A stretch of 64,000 nt of DNA, taken from positions 124,001-188,000 of the forward strand of contig CAZICV010000006.1 of the NCBI GenBank assembly GCA_964537925.1, given 5' to 3'. Source of the stretch: SLDF01 sp964537925 (GTDB taxonomy: Bacteria; Bacteroidota; Bacteroidia; Chitinophagales; Saprospiraceae). The translations under genes and the position numbers were made by a program. Below the pieces are notes generated by a model. It did no database searches. It was not told where the DNA came from and saw only the letters and a list, made by a program, of their open reading frames with translations. The stretch's first letter is position 1. Each line of letters opens with the position of its first letter. This document shows positions 35,412-43,818 of this stretch, piece after piece.

Positions 35412-36512
35412 ATGGACCGACTAAGCGACCGAAAAACACGCACAAAATTACACGCCGGTCAATACCGACCCACTTTCTACCGGCTTTCCGATCCCAGCGA
35501 TGCTACTGCTTTCGGGAAACTGCTTGAGCAGGAAAGCAGTATCCAGGTTTTTGACACGATAGATACCCAACTGAGGGACCTGTTGAAGACCAGGTATCCA
35601 GGTCAACCGCTGGATGCACAGGATATCAGGGAAAAGACTGCCGAACTACTGGGAGAGCTCCCCATCGAAGAATATGGCGTATGGGTGTATTATCCCTGGT
35701 CCGGCAGGCTGGTACATACACTGGATGAGGAAGAATTCATCGAACTGCGGACCAACCGCAACCTCTACAAGATCAACGCCGAAGAACAGGAACAGCTGAG
35801 ACAGCGCAAAATAGCCATAGCCGGTCTTTCCGTCGGCCAGAGCATAGCGCTTACCTTGGTGATGGAGCGCATCTGCGGCAGTATCATACTGGCGGACTTC
35901 GACACGCTTGACCTAAGCAACCTGAATCGCATCCGTACCGGTATATACAATCTTGAATTGCCCAAAGTCGTCATAGCCGCACGTGAGATAGCTGAGATAG
36001 ATCCCTATATACACGTAGAGATACTTCCCGAAGGGATCACACATAATAACCTCGAACATCTGCTTGCCCGGCAGCATGTCGACATACTGCTGGATGAGTG
36101 CGACAGCATGGAAATGAAGATAGCCATGCGCCAGGTAGCTCGCCGGTACAAAGTGCCTGTAGTGATGGATACGAGTGATCGCGGCCAGTTGGATGTAGAG
36201 CGATTCGACCTGGAGCCGGACCGACCGATACTACACGGCCGGCTCGACAGCCTGGATATGGACAATGCGGACTGGTCCGATCCCCAGTTCCGCATGAAAG
36301 TGATGCTGAGTATTCTAGATTTCGAGAAAGCATCGGCCAGGGCACAATACAGCTTCATGCAGATAGGTAAAACAATATCTACCTGGCCTCAGCTGGCCTC
36401 TTCCGTCACACTAGGGGGAGCGCTGGCCGCTGATGCCTGCAGGCGTATCCTGCTCGGACAGTTTACAGCTTCCGGCAGATTCTTCGTAGAATTGGAACAA
36501 CTGGTTGCATAG
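35412..36512 (+). CDS. ThiF/E1-like adenylyltransferase (Rv1355c-like, without nitroreductase part)
   Basis: E1-like proteins adenylate the C-terminus of a protein or a small acid with ATP. In this 366-residue product the nucleotide-binding core runs from about residue 130: IAIAGLSVGQSIALTL with a relaxed Gly-rich loop, ADFDTLDLSNLNR (161-173) with the Asp and Asn-Leu-Asn-Arg ATP-contact set, and LLDECDSMEMKIAMR with the catalytic-type Asp. A unique N-terminal domain (about 1-110, ending YGVWVYYPWSGRLVH) precedes it. This layout recalls the front half of Rv1355c-family proteins, which carry a nitroreductase domain behind; that part is absent. No CxxC zinc pairs and no ubiquitin-like partner gene are seen. 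It is the first gene of the signalling operon. Confidence 0.87.
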   Translation: MDRLSDRKTRTKLHAGQYRPTFYRLSDPSDATAFGKLLEQESSIQVFDTIDTQLRDLLKTRYPGQPLDAQDIREKTAELLGELPIEEYGVWVYYPWSGRLVHTLDEEEFIELRTNRNLYKINAEEQEQLRQRKIAIAGLSVGQSIALTLVMERICGSIILADFDTLDLSNLNRIRTGIYNLELPKVVIAAREIAEIDPYIHVEILPEGITHNNLEHLLARQHVDILLDECDSMEMKIAMRQVARRYKVPVVMDTSDRGQLDVERFDLEPDRPILHGRLDSLDMDNADWSDPQFRMKVMLSILDFEKASARAQYSFMQIGKTISTWPQLASSVTLGGALAADACRRILLGQFTASGRFFVELEQLVA

Positions 36513-36521
36513 CTGCCGCTT

Positions 36522-37256
36522 ATGATGGAACCACAGGTACGCATACGAGCTTTCCGCTCTCCGGATGACCCGGAGAGCAGCCTTAAGTTTGCCGAGGGGC
36601 ACTCCCGCGTACTGGACATCGTAGGCGTGAAAAAGGTAACTTCCGCCAAACACGAATGGATGGATAACCCATCCTCTTTCACTATTGTAGTCGAGTCCAT
36701 GGACCGCTCCAAGGTCTACGGCGGCGCCCGGCTCCAGGTAGCCGATGGTAAAACACCGCTTCCGATCGAAGAAGCCACCGGCTACATGGATCCCAAGATA
36801 CATACCATCGTACAAGACCTGATGAAAGAAGGTACCGGTGAACTTTGCGGGCTCTGGAATTCCCGCGAAGTAGCCAGTATGAAAGTCGGTGCTTTCTTTG
36901 CCACAAAAGCAGGGGTGGTAATAGCGGAGCAAATCGGCTTAAAGTCTATTTTTGCACTTTGTGCCCCCTTTACGGTACGCTTTGCAAACCGCATCGGCTG
37001 CCTGATTTACAAGGACGTCGGGAATGAAGGTACGTTTTACTACCCGAAGCTCGACCTGCTCGCCACGGTGGTATTGCTGAAGGACACTACGACACTGGAT
37101 GCCGCCCATCCGTATGAAAGAGAGATCATCTTTCATCTGAGAAAGCACCTGCAGACCACGATCGTGGAGAAAGTACCCGACAAGGAGCTGGAAGTAGCCA
37201 TTGAGTACGACTTAAAACTTCTTCATGCAGACAACCAAGAGTTCAAGATCACCTAG
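36522..37256 (+). CDS. GNAT-fold protein with autoinducer-synthase-like features
   Basis: A 244-residue cytosolic protein I recognise only as GNAT-like. It shows an arrangement reminiscent of LuxI/FeeM-type N-acyl transferases: an early Arg-containing segment, HEWMDNPSSF (residues 44-53), VYGGARLQ (65-72) where such enzymes have GxxRL, a PIEE segment, and GELCGLWNSREV (106-117) where they have E(L/I)SRxxV; then a helix with repeated small residues (FFATKAGVVIAEQIG). The C-terminal 60 residues are unfamiliar. It could make an acylated amino acid or similar signal. It begins 9 bp after the ThiF gene and overlaps the sensor kinase gene by 32 bp. An ordinary acetyltransferase is the alternative. 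Confidence 0.62.
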   Translation: MMEPQVRIRAFRSPDDPESSLKFAEGHSRVLDIVGVKKVTSAKHEWMDNPSSFTIVVESMDRSKVYGGARLQVADGKTPLPIEEATGYMDPKIHTIVQDLMKEGTGELCGLWNSREVASMKVGAFFATKAGVVIAEQIGLKSIFALCAPFTVRFANRIGCLIYKDVGNEGTFYYPKLDLLATVVLLKDTTTLDAAHPYEREIIFHLRKHLQTTIVEKVPDKELEVAIEYDLKLLHADNQEFKIT

Positions 37257-39423
37257 GACAGGCTTGTCCTGGTTGTACCTGTTGTTCATCTTGTTGTCTT
37301 ACGGAGGCCTGTCGGCCCAGCAGACCGCCACCCCACAGTTTTACGTTTTTAACAAGGAACGTATCAATCAGTTACTCGGTGAGTTCGTCTATTACCGGCT
37401 TGATGCACCCAGAGACAAACTGCCGGAACAGATACTGGAAGAAAACAGTTTCATCAAAAACGAGAAGGCCGCACTCTCCGTAGCCTACCAGGGGAGTCCG
37501 GTATGGCTAAGCTTTGCCGTACAGAACCACAGCAACTTCAATACGCTCGTGCTGGAGGTCATGAATGCGCAGGTCGATACCATAGAGCTCTACCAGGTAC
37601 GTGGTAAGACCGCAGAGCTGATCGCCGTACAGGGCGACTGGGTACACCCGGAGAAAGGAAAGGAGCTACATGTTTTCCCAAGATTCCATCTTTCTTTTCC
37701 CAAAGATTCGATCCGCCAGTTTCTCATGCGCGTCAGCTCGCGCGAAAATATCACGCTGCCCATCCGTATCGGTACGCCGGATTCGATCAGTGCTTCCAGC
37801 TTCAGGCAGCACCTGATATTCGGCACCTATATAGGTGCGATCATCGTCATGTTCCTGTACAATCTCTTTCTCTATGTCACTATTAGGGACAAAAGCTACC
37901 TGTACTATATCCTGTATATCTTCTTCATAGGACTGGCCCAGGCTGCCGTAGGCGGTTATTTGCGCATATTACTGTGGCCCGAATCCGAGGAGTTGCACCA
38001 GTTCAGCATCGTCTTCTTTTCATCTGTCGCCGGTTTCGGGGCCATATCCTTTGCCAAAGCATTCCTCCATCTCAAGATCAATGCCCCCAAGATCAACCAG
38101 GGGCTCAATATCTTCTTCCTGGCCTATGCAGGGGCCGTCCTCAGCTACCTGGCCGGGCAACCCCGGATCGCTTACGGGTTCCTGGATATAGGCGGTCTTT
38201 CCGTAGCGCTTTATGCACTTTACTTCTCAATACGTCTCACCATGAGGGGGCTCAGGTCGGCCAAATTCTTCCTGGCCGCATGGATCTTTTTCATCATAGG
38301 CCTGGTCGTATATGTGTTTCGGACGCTGGGGATATTGCCGTTCAACCTGCTGACCGACAATGCGATGCAGATCGGATCAGCAGCCGAAGCAGTCATGATG
38401 TCCATAGCACTTGCCGACAGGATAAATACCCTCAAAGAGGAGAAAGAAAAATCGCAGGCAGAAGCGCTTACCATCTCCCGGGAGAATGAGCGCATCATAC
38501 GCGAACAGAACGTGATCCTGGAGACGAAAGTCAGCGAGCGTACTTCTGAACTGCAGAGAGCCAATACGGACCTGAGCGGGGCGCTCAACGAATTGAAAGA
38601 AGCACAGACGCAACTCGTAGAAGCCGAAAAAATGGCCTCCCTGGGCCAGTTGACAGCAGGTGTGGCTCATGAGATCAACAACCCCATCAACTTTGTAAGC
38701 TCTAATATCAGGCCGCTGCGCCGAGATATGGAAGATATGGTCCGTATCATCGAAGAGTACGACCGGATCGCAGCGGATGATGTACGCAAACAGATGGACC
38801 AGTTCAAATCCGAGGTGGAATACGATTACATCAAGGAAGAAGTAGAGATGCTGCTCAAAGGGATCGAAGAAGGCGCTACGCGTACGGTAGAGATCGTAAA
38901 GAGCCTGCGCAACTTCTCCCGGCTCGATGAGCAGGACCTGAAGAAGGCCCAGGTGCACGAAGGACTCGACTCCACCCTGATCCTGCTCAACAGCTCTATG
39001 GGCGGATTCATAGAGATCGAAAAACGGTACGAAAACCTGCCGGAAATAGAGTGCTATCCAGGCAAGCTCAACCAGGTCTTCATGAACCTCTTCAGCAATT
39101 CGATCTATGCCATCAAAAGGAAACATGAGTCCCGCCCTACCGGTAAACTAAGGCTTGAGACCATCAACCAGGAGAATGACGTGGTCATCAGGATCTGGGA
39201 CAACGGGGCAGGTATCCCTGAAGAGGTCCGCAACAAGATATTCGAACCTTTCTATACAACTAAGCCTGTAGGAGAAGGAACAGGTCTCGGACTATCCATC
39301 GTATATAAGATCATTGAGAGTCACCGGGGGACCATCCGTGTAGACAGTGAAGAGGGAGAATGGACACAATTTACAATCACGCTGCCAAAATCTACGGATG
39401 GATCCGACACCAAAACAAGCTAA
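37225..39423 (+). CDS. 7TM-DISM sensor histidine kinase
   Basis: The 732-residue sensor kinase has a signal-anchor (about residues 15-31), a periplasmic 7TMR-DISMED2-type ligand-binding domain (about 32-190), a seven-helix membrane domain (about 195-395), a coiled coil (about 400-470), and a kinase core with His482 in LTAGVAHEINNPINF, the ATP lid NGAGIPEEVRNKIFEPFYTT and GTGLGLSIV. DISM receptors sense small molecules, often sugars. The ATG lies inside the GNAT gene (32-bp overlap), and its stop overlaps the next gene by 26 bp, so the three are tightly coupled. The phosphate receiver is probably the REC of the next proteins. Confidence 0.92.
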   Translation: MQTTKSSRSPRTGLSWLYLLFILLSYGGLSAQQTATPQFYVFNKERINQLLGEFVYYRLDAPRDKLPEQILEENSFIKNEKAALSVAYQGSPVWLSFAVQNHSNFNTLVLEVMNAQVDTIELYQVRGKTAELIAVQGDWVHPEKGKELHVFPRFHLSFPKDSIRQFLMRVSSRENITLPIRIGTPDSISASSFRQHLIFGTYIGAIIVMFLYNLFLYVTIRDKSYLYYILYIFFIGLAQAAVGGYLRILLWPESEELHQFSIVFFSSVAGFGAISFAKAFLHLKINAPKINQGLNIFFLAYAGAVLSYLAGQPRIAYGFLDIGGLSVALYALYFSIRLTMRGLRSAKFFLAAWIFFIIGLVVYVFRTLGILPFNLLTDNAMQIGSAAEAVMMSIALADRINTLKEEKEKSQAEALTISRENERIIREQNVILETKVSERTSELQRANTDLSGALNELKEAQTQLVEAEKMASLGQLTAGVAHEINNPINFVSSNIRPLRRDMEDMVRIIEEYDRIAADDVRKQMDQFKSEVEYDYIKEEVEMLLKGIEEGATRTVEIVKSLRNFSRLDEQDLKKAQVHEGLDSTLILLNSSMGGFIEIEKRYENLPEIECYPGKLNQVFMNLFSNSIYAIKRKHESRPTGKLRLETINQENDVVIRIWDNGAGIPEEVRNKIFEPFYTTKPVGEGTGLGLSIVYKIIESHRGTIRVDSEEGEWTQFTITLPKSTDGSDTKTS

Positions 39424-40495
39424 GACCAAGGTACTTTATCTAGACGACGAAGTCAACAACCTGCAGGCTTTCAAAGCTGTATTCCGGAAAGATTTTGAAG
39501 TCCATATTGCCGCCACACCGCAGGAGGCCCACGATATACTCGATGCAAATCCTATCGAAGTAATCATATCGGATCAGCGTATGCCGATCCAGACGGGTAC
39601 CGAGTTTTTTCACGAGGTGGTAAAACGTCATCCTGATCCGATCCGCATCCTGCTGACAGGCTTTGTCGATATCCAGGCGGTCATAGACGCCATCAACAAA
39701 GGCGAGGTATTTCGTTTTCTCACCAAACCATGGAACGAAGACGAGGTACGTATCTCAATAGAAAATGCGGCTGAAATGCTGCGCACACGCCGGGAGCTCA
39801 ATGCCCGTACCAGTGAACTCGAACTGGCCTACGAAGAACTGGACCAGTTTGTCTACAGCGCTTCACACGACCTGCGCTCACCCATCACCAGCCTCAAAGG
39901 GATACTGGAGATAGCTGCACGTGAAAGTGAGCCGTCTATGGACTATCTCGACATGATCCGCACCGTAGTGACCAAAATGGACCAGTACGTGGTAAATGTC
40001 ATCAACTATTACCGCAGCAACCGCATCGGCCTGCATCCAGAAGAAGTAGATATAGCTGTACTCATAACCGAGCTGCTAGAAGAGTTCCGCTTCCACCCGG
40101 CTGCTGCGGAAGTAGACCTGCAGACAGACCTGCAGCCTGGTGTCATCATGAAGTCCGACCCGATCAAACTCAACATGATCGTGCGTAACCTGGTGCTCAA
40201 TGCGATCCAGTTTCAGCGCAAGGACAACCCGCAGAAAAAAGTTGTGATATCCGGCCAGGCTGAGGCAGACACCTACCACCTAAGCGTCGAAGACAACGGC
40301 CAGGGCATCCGCCAGGACCTGGGCGATCGCCTCTTTGAAATGTTCCAGCGAGGCAATCTTTACAAAGCAGGTACCGGGCTTGGGCTCTATATCGTGCACC
40401 AGAGCGTAAAAAAACTGGGAGGCCGTATAGAATACAAATCGGAAGTAGACAAAGGTGCTACATTTTCTGTATTATTGCCTATGAACCTGTTGTAG
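39398..40495 (+). CDS. REC-histidine kinase hybrid
   Basis: The 365-residue product begins with a REC domain: LYLDDEVNNL (Asp16/17), phosphoacceptor Asp59 in IISDQRMPIQTG, Thr in LLTGF and Lys110 in TKPW. A helix joins it to a HisKA domain with His157 in YSASHDLRSPITSLKGI and a HATPase_c domain (N box LVLNAIQFQ, G1 DNGQGI, G2 GTGLGLYIV). It lacks any sensor or membrane part. It can take phosphate from the preceding kinase and pass it on, as the middle step of a phosphorelay. ATG 39398 overlaps the previous gene by 26 bp. Confidence 0.92.
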   Translation: MDPTPKQAKTKVLYLDDEVNNLQAFKAVFRKDFEVHIAATPQEAHDILDANPIEVIISDQRMPIQTGTEFFHEVVKRHPDPIRILLTGFVDIQAVIDAINKGEVFRFLTKPWNEDEVRISIENAAEMLRTRRELNARTSELELAYEELDQFVYSASHDLRSPITSLKGILEIAARESEPSMDYLDMIRTVVTKMDQYVVNVINYYRSNRIGLHPEEVDIAVLITELLEEFRFHPAAAEVDLQTDLQPGVIMKSDPIKLNMIVRNLVLNAIQFQRKDNPQKKVVISGQAEADTYHLSVEDNGQGIRQDLGDRLFEMFQRGNLYKAGTGLGLYIVHQSVKKLGGRIEYKSEVDKGATFSVLLPMNLL

Positions 40496-40504
40496 CGGCA
40501 TTAC

Positions 40505-40882
40505 ATGCATTCCTTTTACCTCATCGATGACAGTCCGGTTGATCTGATGATCATTGAGAAGTTGCTCAAGCTTGGTGGACTGGCGGGCAATATCGAGAGG
40601 TTTCAATCAGGACGCACAGCGCTTGATCACATTGCCGCCCGATCTCTGCAACCAAACCGTATCATCATACTGCTCGATATGATGATGCCCGAAATGGATG
40701 GCTTCGAGTTCTTGGATGCCTTCGGGCTGCTACCTGGCCCGGTTCGCGAACAGTATACAATCTTCATGCTGTCCTCCTCGCTGGATCCGAGAGATCTCGA
40801 ACGTGCAGAACAAAACCCACATGTACGGAGATTTCTCAATAAACCGCTCAATGTGGAAGAACTGCAGCAGGCGCTGCTATGA
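40505..40882 (+). CDS. Rcp1-like single-domain response regulator
   Basis: The 125-residue product is a bare REC domain of the Rcp1/CheY-like kind: YLIDDSPVDLMIIEKLL (Asp8/9), phosphoacceptor Asp58 in LLDMMMPEMDGFEFL, SSS near the Thr/Ser site and Lys in FLNKPL. It lies 9 bp after the REC-kinase stop and is the end of the operon. Having no output domain it would act by protein contact or as a phosphate sink. Confidence 0.92.
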   Translation: MHSFYLIDDSPVDLMIIEKLLKLGGLAGNIERFQSGRTALDHIAARSLQPNRIIILLDMMMPEMDGFEFLDAFGLLPGPVREQYTIFMLSSSLDPRDLERAEQNPHVRRFLNKPLNVEELQQALL

Positions 40883-40925
40883 ACACACCGGAAAAATCAA
40901 CGGATACGGTACGCTGCTATAAGTG

Positions 40926-41078
40926 TCACTCAGCGTCTTCAATGCCCAGAGAGGCTTCAGCCACCAACATCGCAAATAGTCCATCCAGTTCAGCCTCGGT
41001 CAACTCTCTGCCGATGCGGTCTTCCGCTTCTTTCTGAATCTCGTGAATCGTATAGGACTGGTTGTAATCTTGCGCCAT
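40926..41078 (-). CDS. Possible 50-residue acidic protein, function unknown
   Basis: A short frame on the minus strand starts ATG 41078 and ends TGA at 40926. It encodes a 50-residue, strongly acidic helix-forming peptide (MAQDYNQSYTIHEIQKEAED... with Leu/Glu-rich LTEAELDGLFAMLVAEA). An exact -7 element (TAAATTTG, minus strand 41165-41172) lies 87 bp upstream. It converges with the REC gene. No family is recognised; it could be a small partner of the neighbouring regulators. Reality is not certain. Confidence 0.42.
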   Translation of the reverse strand: MAQDYNQSYTIHEIQKEAEDRIGRELTEAELDGLFAMLVAEASLGIEDAE

Positions 41079-41355
41079 AGGGAGGTGATTTATAAGTCCC
41101 TAAAGCCAGACAGTTTCTCCAGGGCGGCGAAAGATAAGAAATATTTGCTTTGAGAAATTATACACAAATTTAAAAATACACTCCAGTGAGTCCGGCCAAA
41201 CAAAGCTGAACTTTTTAATCCCCTCAGCATATACGAGTTATAAAGGCAGATCCTTAGGTCCGTAAGCAGAAAGCCAGGGGCGGAACTCATATCAACCTCT
41301 GAAAAGAAAGATCCACGCGCATTGATCGTGCGCGATCATAAAAGCAGACACTCTC

Positions 41356-41994
41356 CTACTTGCCGTAATTGCCGGGGGGCCGGTCATTGCCGCGACAAGA
41401 CCTGGCCTGGCTAAGCTGGCGTTGCATTGTCGTGATATACGCCATCACCCAGGTACGGATTTCCGTATCCCTGGTACCATTCAGCAACCGCTCCAGCAGT
41501 TCGATGGTACGCTCGTGCTCCCTTGTCACCAGATCGCAGTAGCTATTGTCAAAATACGGATCAGTTACTTCATTCAGACTGGTATAGGCTTGTTCGCCCG
41601 CAGGGTCGATGACCTGGGGAAGTACGATCTGCTTTTCAGCCGCCAGCGCTCTCATCTCACTCATTCCCTGTCGCAGTTCCTGTTCGAGTACCTTTGCCAT
41701 TTCCCGGACCGCCGGAGAGCCTTTTTTCACAGCCAGGCTACTCGCCTTTACTTCCAGCATATTGCTGATAGCTGCGGCAAAAAACACCTCTTTTTCTTTG
41801 AGACTGGCCGTATCGGGTGAGATGGCAAGCTGCTCTTCAGGCGAAGCATATGACTTCGGCAGGCTGTCTCCTGCAGCCGGACCTTCCTGCTGCCCGGTAC
41901 GATTACCTTCATATATGCAAGAACTGATCATCGCGGCCGAAACAACCAGCCAAACAAACGACAGGAACTGTCTGAAAAAAGGTGGGACTTTCAT
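41356..41994 (-). CDS. DUF4142 family lipoprotein
   Basis: The 212-residue protein has a lipoprotein signal with lipobox ISSC (Cys26), a polar linker, and the DUF4142 four-helix domain (about residues 65-195, including FFAAAISNMLEVKASSLAVK and MAKVLEQELRQGMSEM). DUF4142 proteins are ferritin-like, periplasmic or outer-membrane lipoproteins of unknown role, often linked to stress. It stands alone, with no clear promoter element. Confidence 0.85.
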   Translation of the reverse strand: MKVPPFFRQFLSFVWLVVSAAMISSCIYEGNRTGQQEGPAAGDSLPKSYASPEEQLAISPDTASLKEKEVFFAAAISNMLEVKASSLAVKKGSPAVREMAKVLEQELRQGMSEMRALAAEKQIVLPQVIDPAGEQAYTSLNEVTDPYFDNSYCDLVTREHERTIELLERLLNGTRDTEIRTWVMAYITTMQRQLSQARSCRGNDRPPGNYGK

Positions 41995-42128
41995 ATTACT
42001 GGTTTTAAGGCGAACTGCGTCATAGATATTCCGGCCTTTACCAGTAAAGTTAGCCGGTAATCAAGCGTTGCGGCTTATGCTATTGCCATACCCGCTTATA
42101 CAATTCCCATCCTGTGCCACCGACCTCA

Positions 42129-42818
42129 TCAGACAAAAGCATCCCATCCGTTGGCCTTACGCGGTTCACAGGAGATCTCGACCGGTTCCTTGCGGACGGG
42201 GTGAATGAAGGACATGGTATGACAATGCAGGCCCATCGACCGGTCAGGCAGACCACGCGTAGATCCGTATTTCTTGTCCCCGAGTATGGCACAGCCCATA
42301 CGGGAGAGTTGAGCTCTTATCTGGTGTGGCCGCCCTGTCTCGGGATGTACCTCCAGCATCTGTACGCCGTTGAAACTCAGCATCAGCGTATAACTAAGCC
42401 GCGCCTCCCTGGCCTCCGGGTCTTTAGGCTTGTGATCAAGCGCCCGTACCTTATTGGTCTTGTGGTCCTTGAGTATCCAGTGTACGAGCTCCCCCTCTTC
42501 GGAGGGCGGCATACCATCCGTCAGCGCCCAGTAAGTCTTGGTTATCGCCCGGTCCCGTAATAGTTCGTTCATACGTTCGAGGGCCTTGCTGGTCCGCGCA
42601 AAGATGACTACGCCCGTGACAGGCCTGTCCAGTCTGTGTACCACACCAAGAAACACATCACCTGGCTTGTCGTAACGGATCTTGATATAAGACTTGACGA
42701 GATCCGCCAGTACCGGGTCCCCGCTGCCATCGCCATGGACCAGGTAACCGGCCGGCTTGTTGACTGCGATCAGGTGATTATCTTCGTAAATGACTTGGAG
42801 GCTTGTCTGACGCAACAT
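42129..42818 (-). CDS. RluA-family pseudouridine synthase
   Basis: The 229-residue product isomerises uridine in rRNA or tRNA. It has the catalytic Asp in VVHRLDRPVTGVVIFARTSK, DNHLIAVNKPAGYLVHG near the N-terminus, and VHPETGRPHQIRAQLSRMG. The short length without an S4 domain fits the RluA/RluC/TruC-like branch. A perfect -7 element (42851-42858) lies 33 bp upstream of the ATG at 42818, in the gap shared with mqnD. The specific RNA position is not known. Confidence 0.92.
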   Translation of the reverse strand: MLRQTSLQVIYEDNHLIAVNKPAGYLVHGDGSGDPVLADLVKSYIKIRYDKPGDVFLGVVHRLDRPVTGVVIFARTSKALERMNELLRDRAITKTYWALTDGMPPSEEGELVHWILKDHKTNKVRALDHKPKDPEAREARLSYTLMLSFNGVQMLEVHPETGRPHQIRAQLSRMGCAILGDKKYGSTRGLPDRSMGLHCHTMSFIHPVRKEPVEISCEPRKANGWDAFV

Positions 42819-42850
42819 TTCGTTCTGCGTTGTGATTTATAAAAGAACGC

Positions 42851-42858
42851 CAAAGATA
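42851..42858 (-). promoter_or_regulatory. -7 promoter element of the pseudouridine synthase gene
   Basis: Minus strand TATCTTTG, exact TAnnTTTG. It lies between the start codons of the two divergent genes, so mqnD's own promoter must lie inside the other gene's leader. Confidence 0.65.
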
Positions 42859-42864
42859 GCACGG

Positions 42865-43710
42865 ATGGAAATAACGCTGGGGTTTTCGCCCTGTCCTAAT
42901 GACACCTTCCTGTTTGACGCCCTGGTACACGGGAAGACAGACACGGAAGGGTTTCGCTTCATACCGGTCCTTGCAGACGTAGAAGAGCTCAACAGAAAAG
43001 CAGTGCGCGGAGAGCTGGATATGACCAAACTCAGCTACCGAGCCTTTTTCGAAGTAGTCGGCGAATATGCGCTGCTGGACAGCGGAAGTGCGCTCGGAAG
43101 AAACTGCGGGCCATTGCTGATCTCAAACGGGGACTTTACTGCCGGAGAGGTTGACGACCTGCGAATCGTACTGCCCGGAGAAATGACCACTGCCCATTTC
43201 CTGTTTCAATATGCTTTTCCCGATGCACAACGAAAAAGCTTCCGGATCTTCAGCGAGATAGAGTCGTCGGTACTCGACGGCAGTTTTGATGCAGGAGTCA
43301 TCATACACGAAAACCGGTTTACCTATGCAGCCAGGGGGCTACGCAGGATCATCGATCTCGGCGAACACTGGGAACAGGCCACGGGGCATCCTATCCCGCT
43401 CGGCGGCATAGCGGTGAGAAGATCGCTGCCAGTAGACATACAGGAAGCCCTGCAGCGTGTGTTGCGGCGCAGCGTGGCGTATGCGCTGAATGATCCTGAT
43501 CAGGCCATGCCTTATGTACAGATCCATGCCAGCGAGATGTCGCCTGAAGTCCAGCAGGCCCATATCCGGCTTTATGTCAACGACCATTCATTGTCTCTCG
43601 GTGACACGGGAAGAGCCGCTATCGAATACATGCGTTCAAAGCTCCCCGGACAAAAGCCGGCCCGGGACCTGCCATTATATGCCGCCGGGGGCCCTGCTGT
43701 CACAGTATAA
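42865..43710 (+). CDS. mqnD: 1,4-Dihydroxy-6-naphthoate synthase (futalosine menaquinone pathway)
   Basis: MqnD converts cyclic dehypoxanthine futalosine to 1,4-dihydroxy-6-naphthoate. The 281-residue product begins MEITLGFSPCPNDTFLFDAL, with the periplasmic-binding-protein-like fold of the family, TKLSYRAFFEVVGEYALLDSGSALGRNCGP, and IPLGGIAVRRSLP. ATG 42865 is preferred to an upstream one at 42832, as the family starts at this MEITLG. With the UbiE-type methylase it shows menaquinone is made by the futalosine route. The other mqn genes are not here. Confidence 0.9.
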   Translation: MEITLGFSPCPNDTFLFDALVHGKTDTEGFRFIPVLADVEELNRKAVRGELDMTKLSYRAFFEVVGEYALLDSGSALGRNCGPLLISNGDFTAGEVDDLRIVLPGEMTTAHFLFQYAFPDAQRKSFRIFSEIESSVLDGSFDAGVIIHENRFTYAARGLRRIIDLGEHWEQATGHPIPLGGIAVRRSLPVDIQEALQRVLRRSVAYALNDPDQAMPYVQIHASEMSPEVQQAHIRLYVNDHSLSLGDTGRAAIEYMRSKLPGQKPARDLPLYAAGGPAVTV

Positions 43711-43810
43711 CTGCAATCGCGTCACCAAATCAATGCCAAACAGCTTTCGGACCGGCAGATTGTCGGTGCCTGAAAAATTAGAACTGCATTTTCCCGGCCA
43801 ACATATTGAA

Positions 43811-43818
43811 TATATTTG
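43811..43818 (+). promoter_or_regulatory. -7 element of a possible small RNA
   Basis: TATATTTG, exact TAnnTTTG. The next features are a 7-codon frame (43823-43846) and then a strong terminator at 43873-43903, before the ald promoter; nothing larger is encoded. Confidence 0.5.

Noticed and set aside
41081..41090. GGAGGTGATT, a perfect Shine-Dalgarno-like string
   Set aside because: No start codon follows at the right distance on the plus strand, and this phylum does not rely on such sites.
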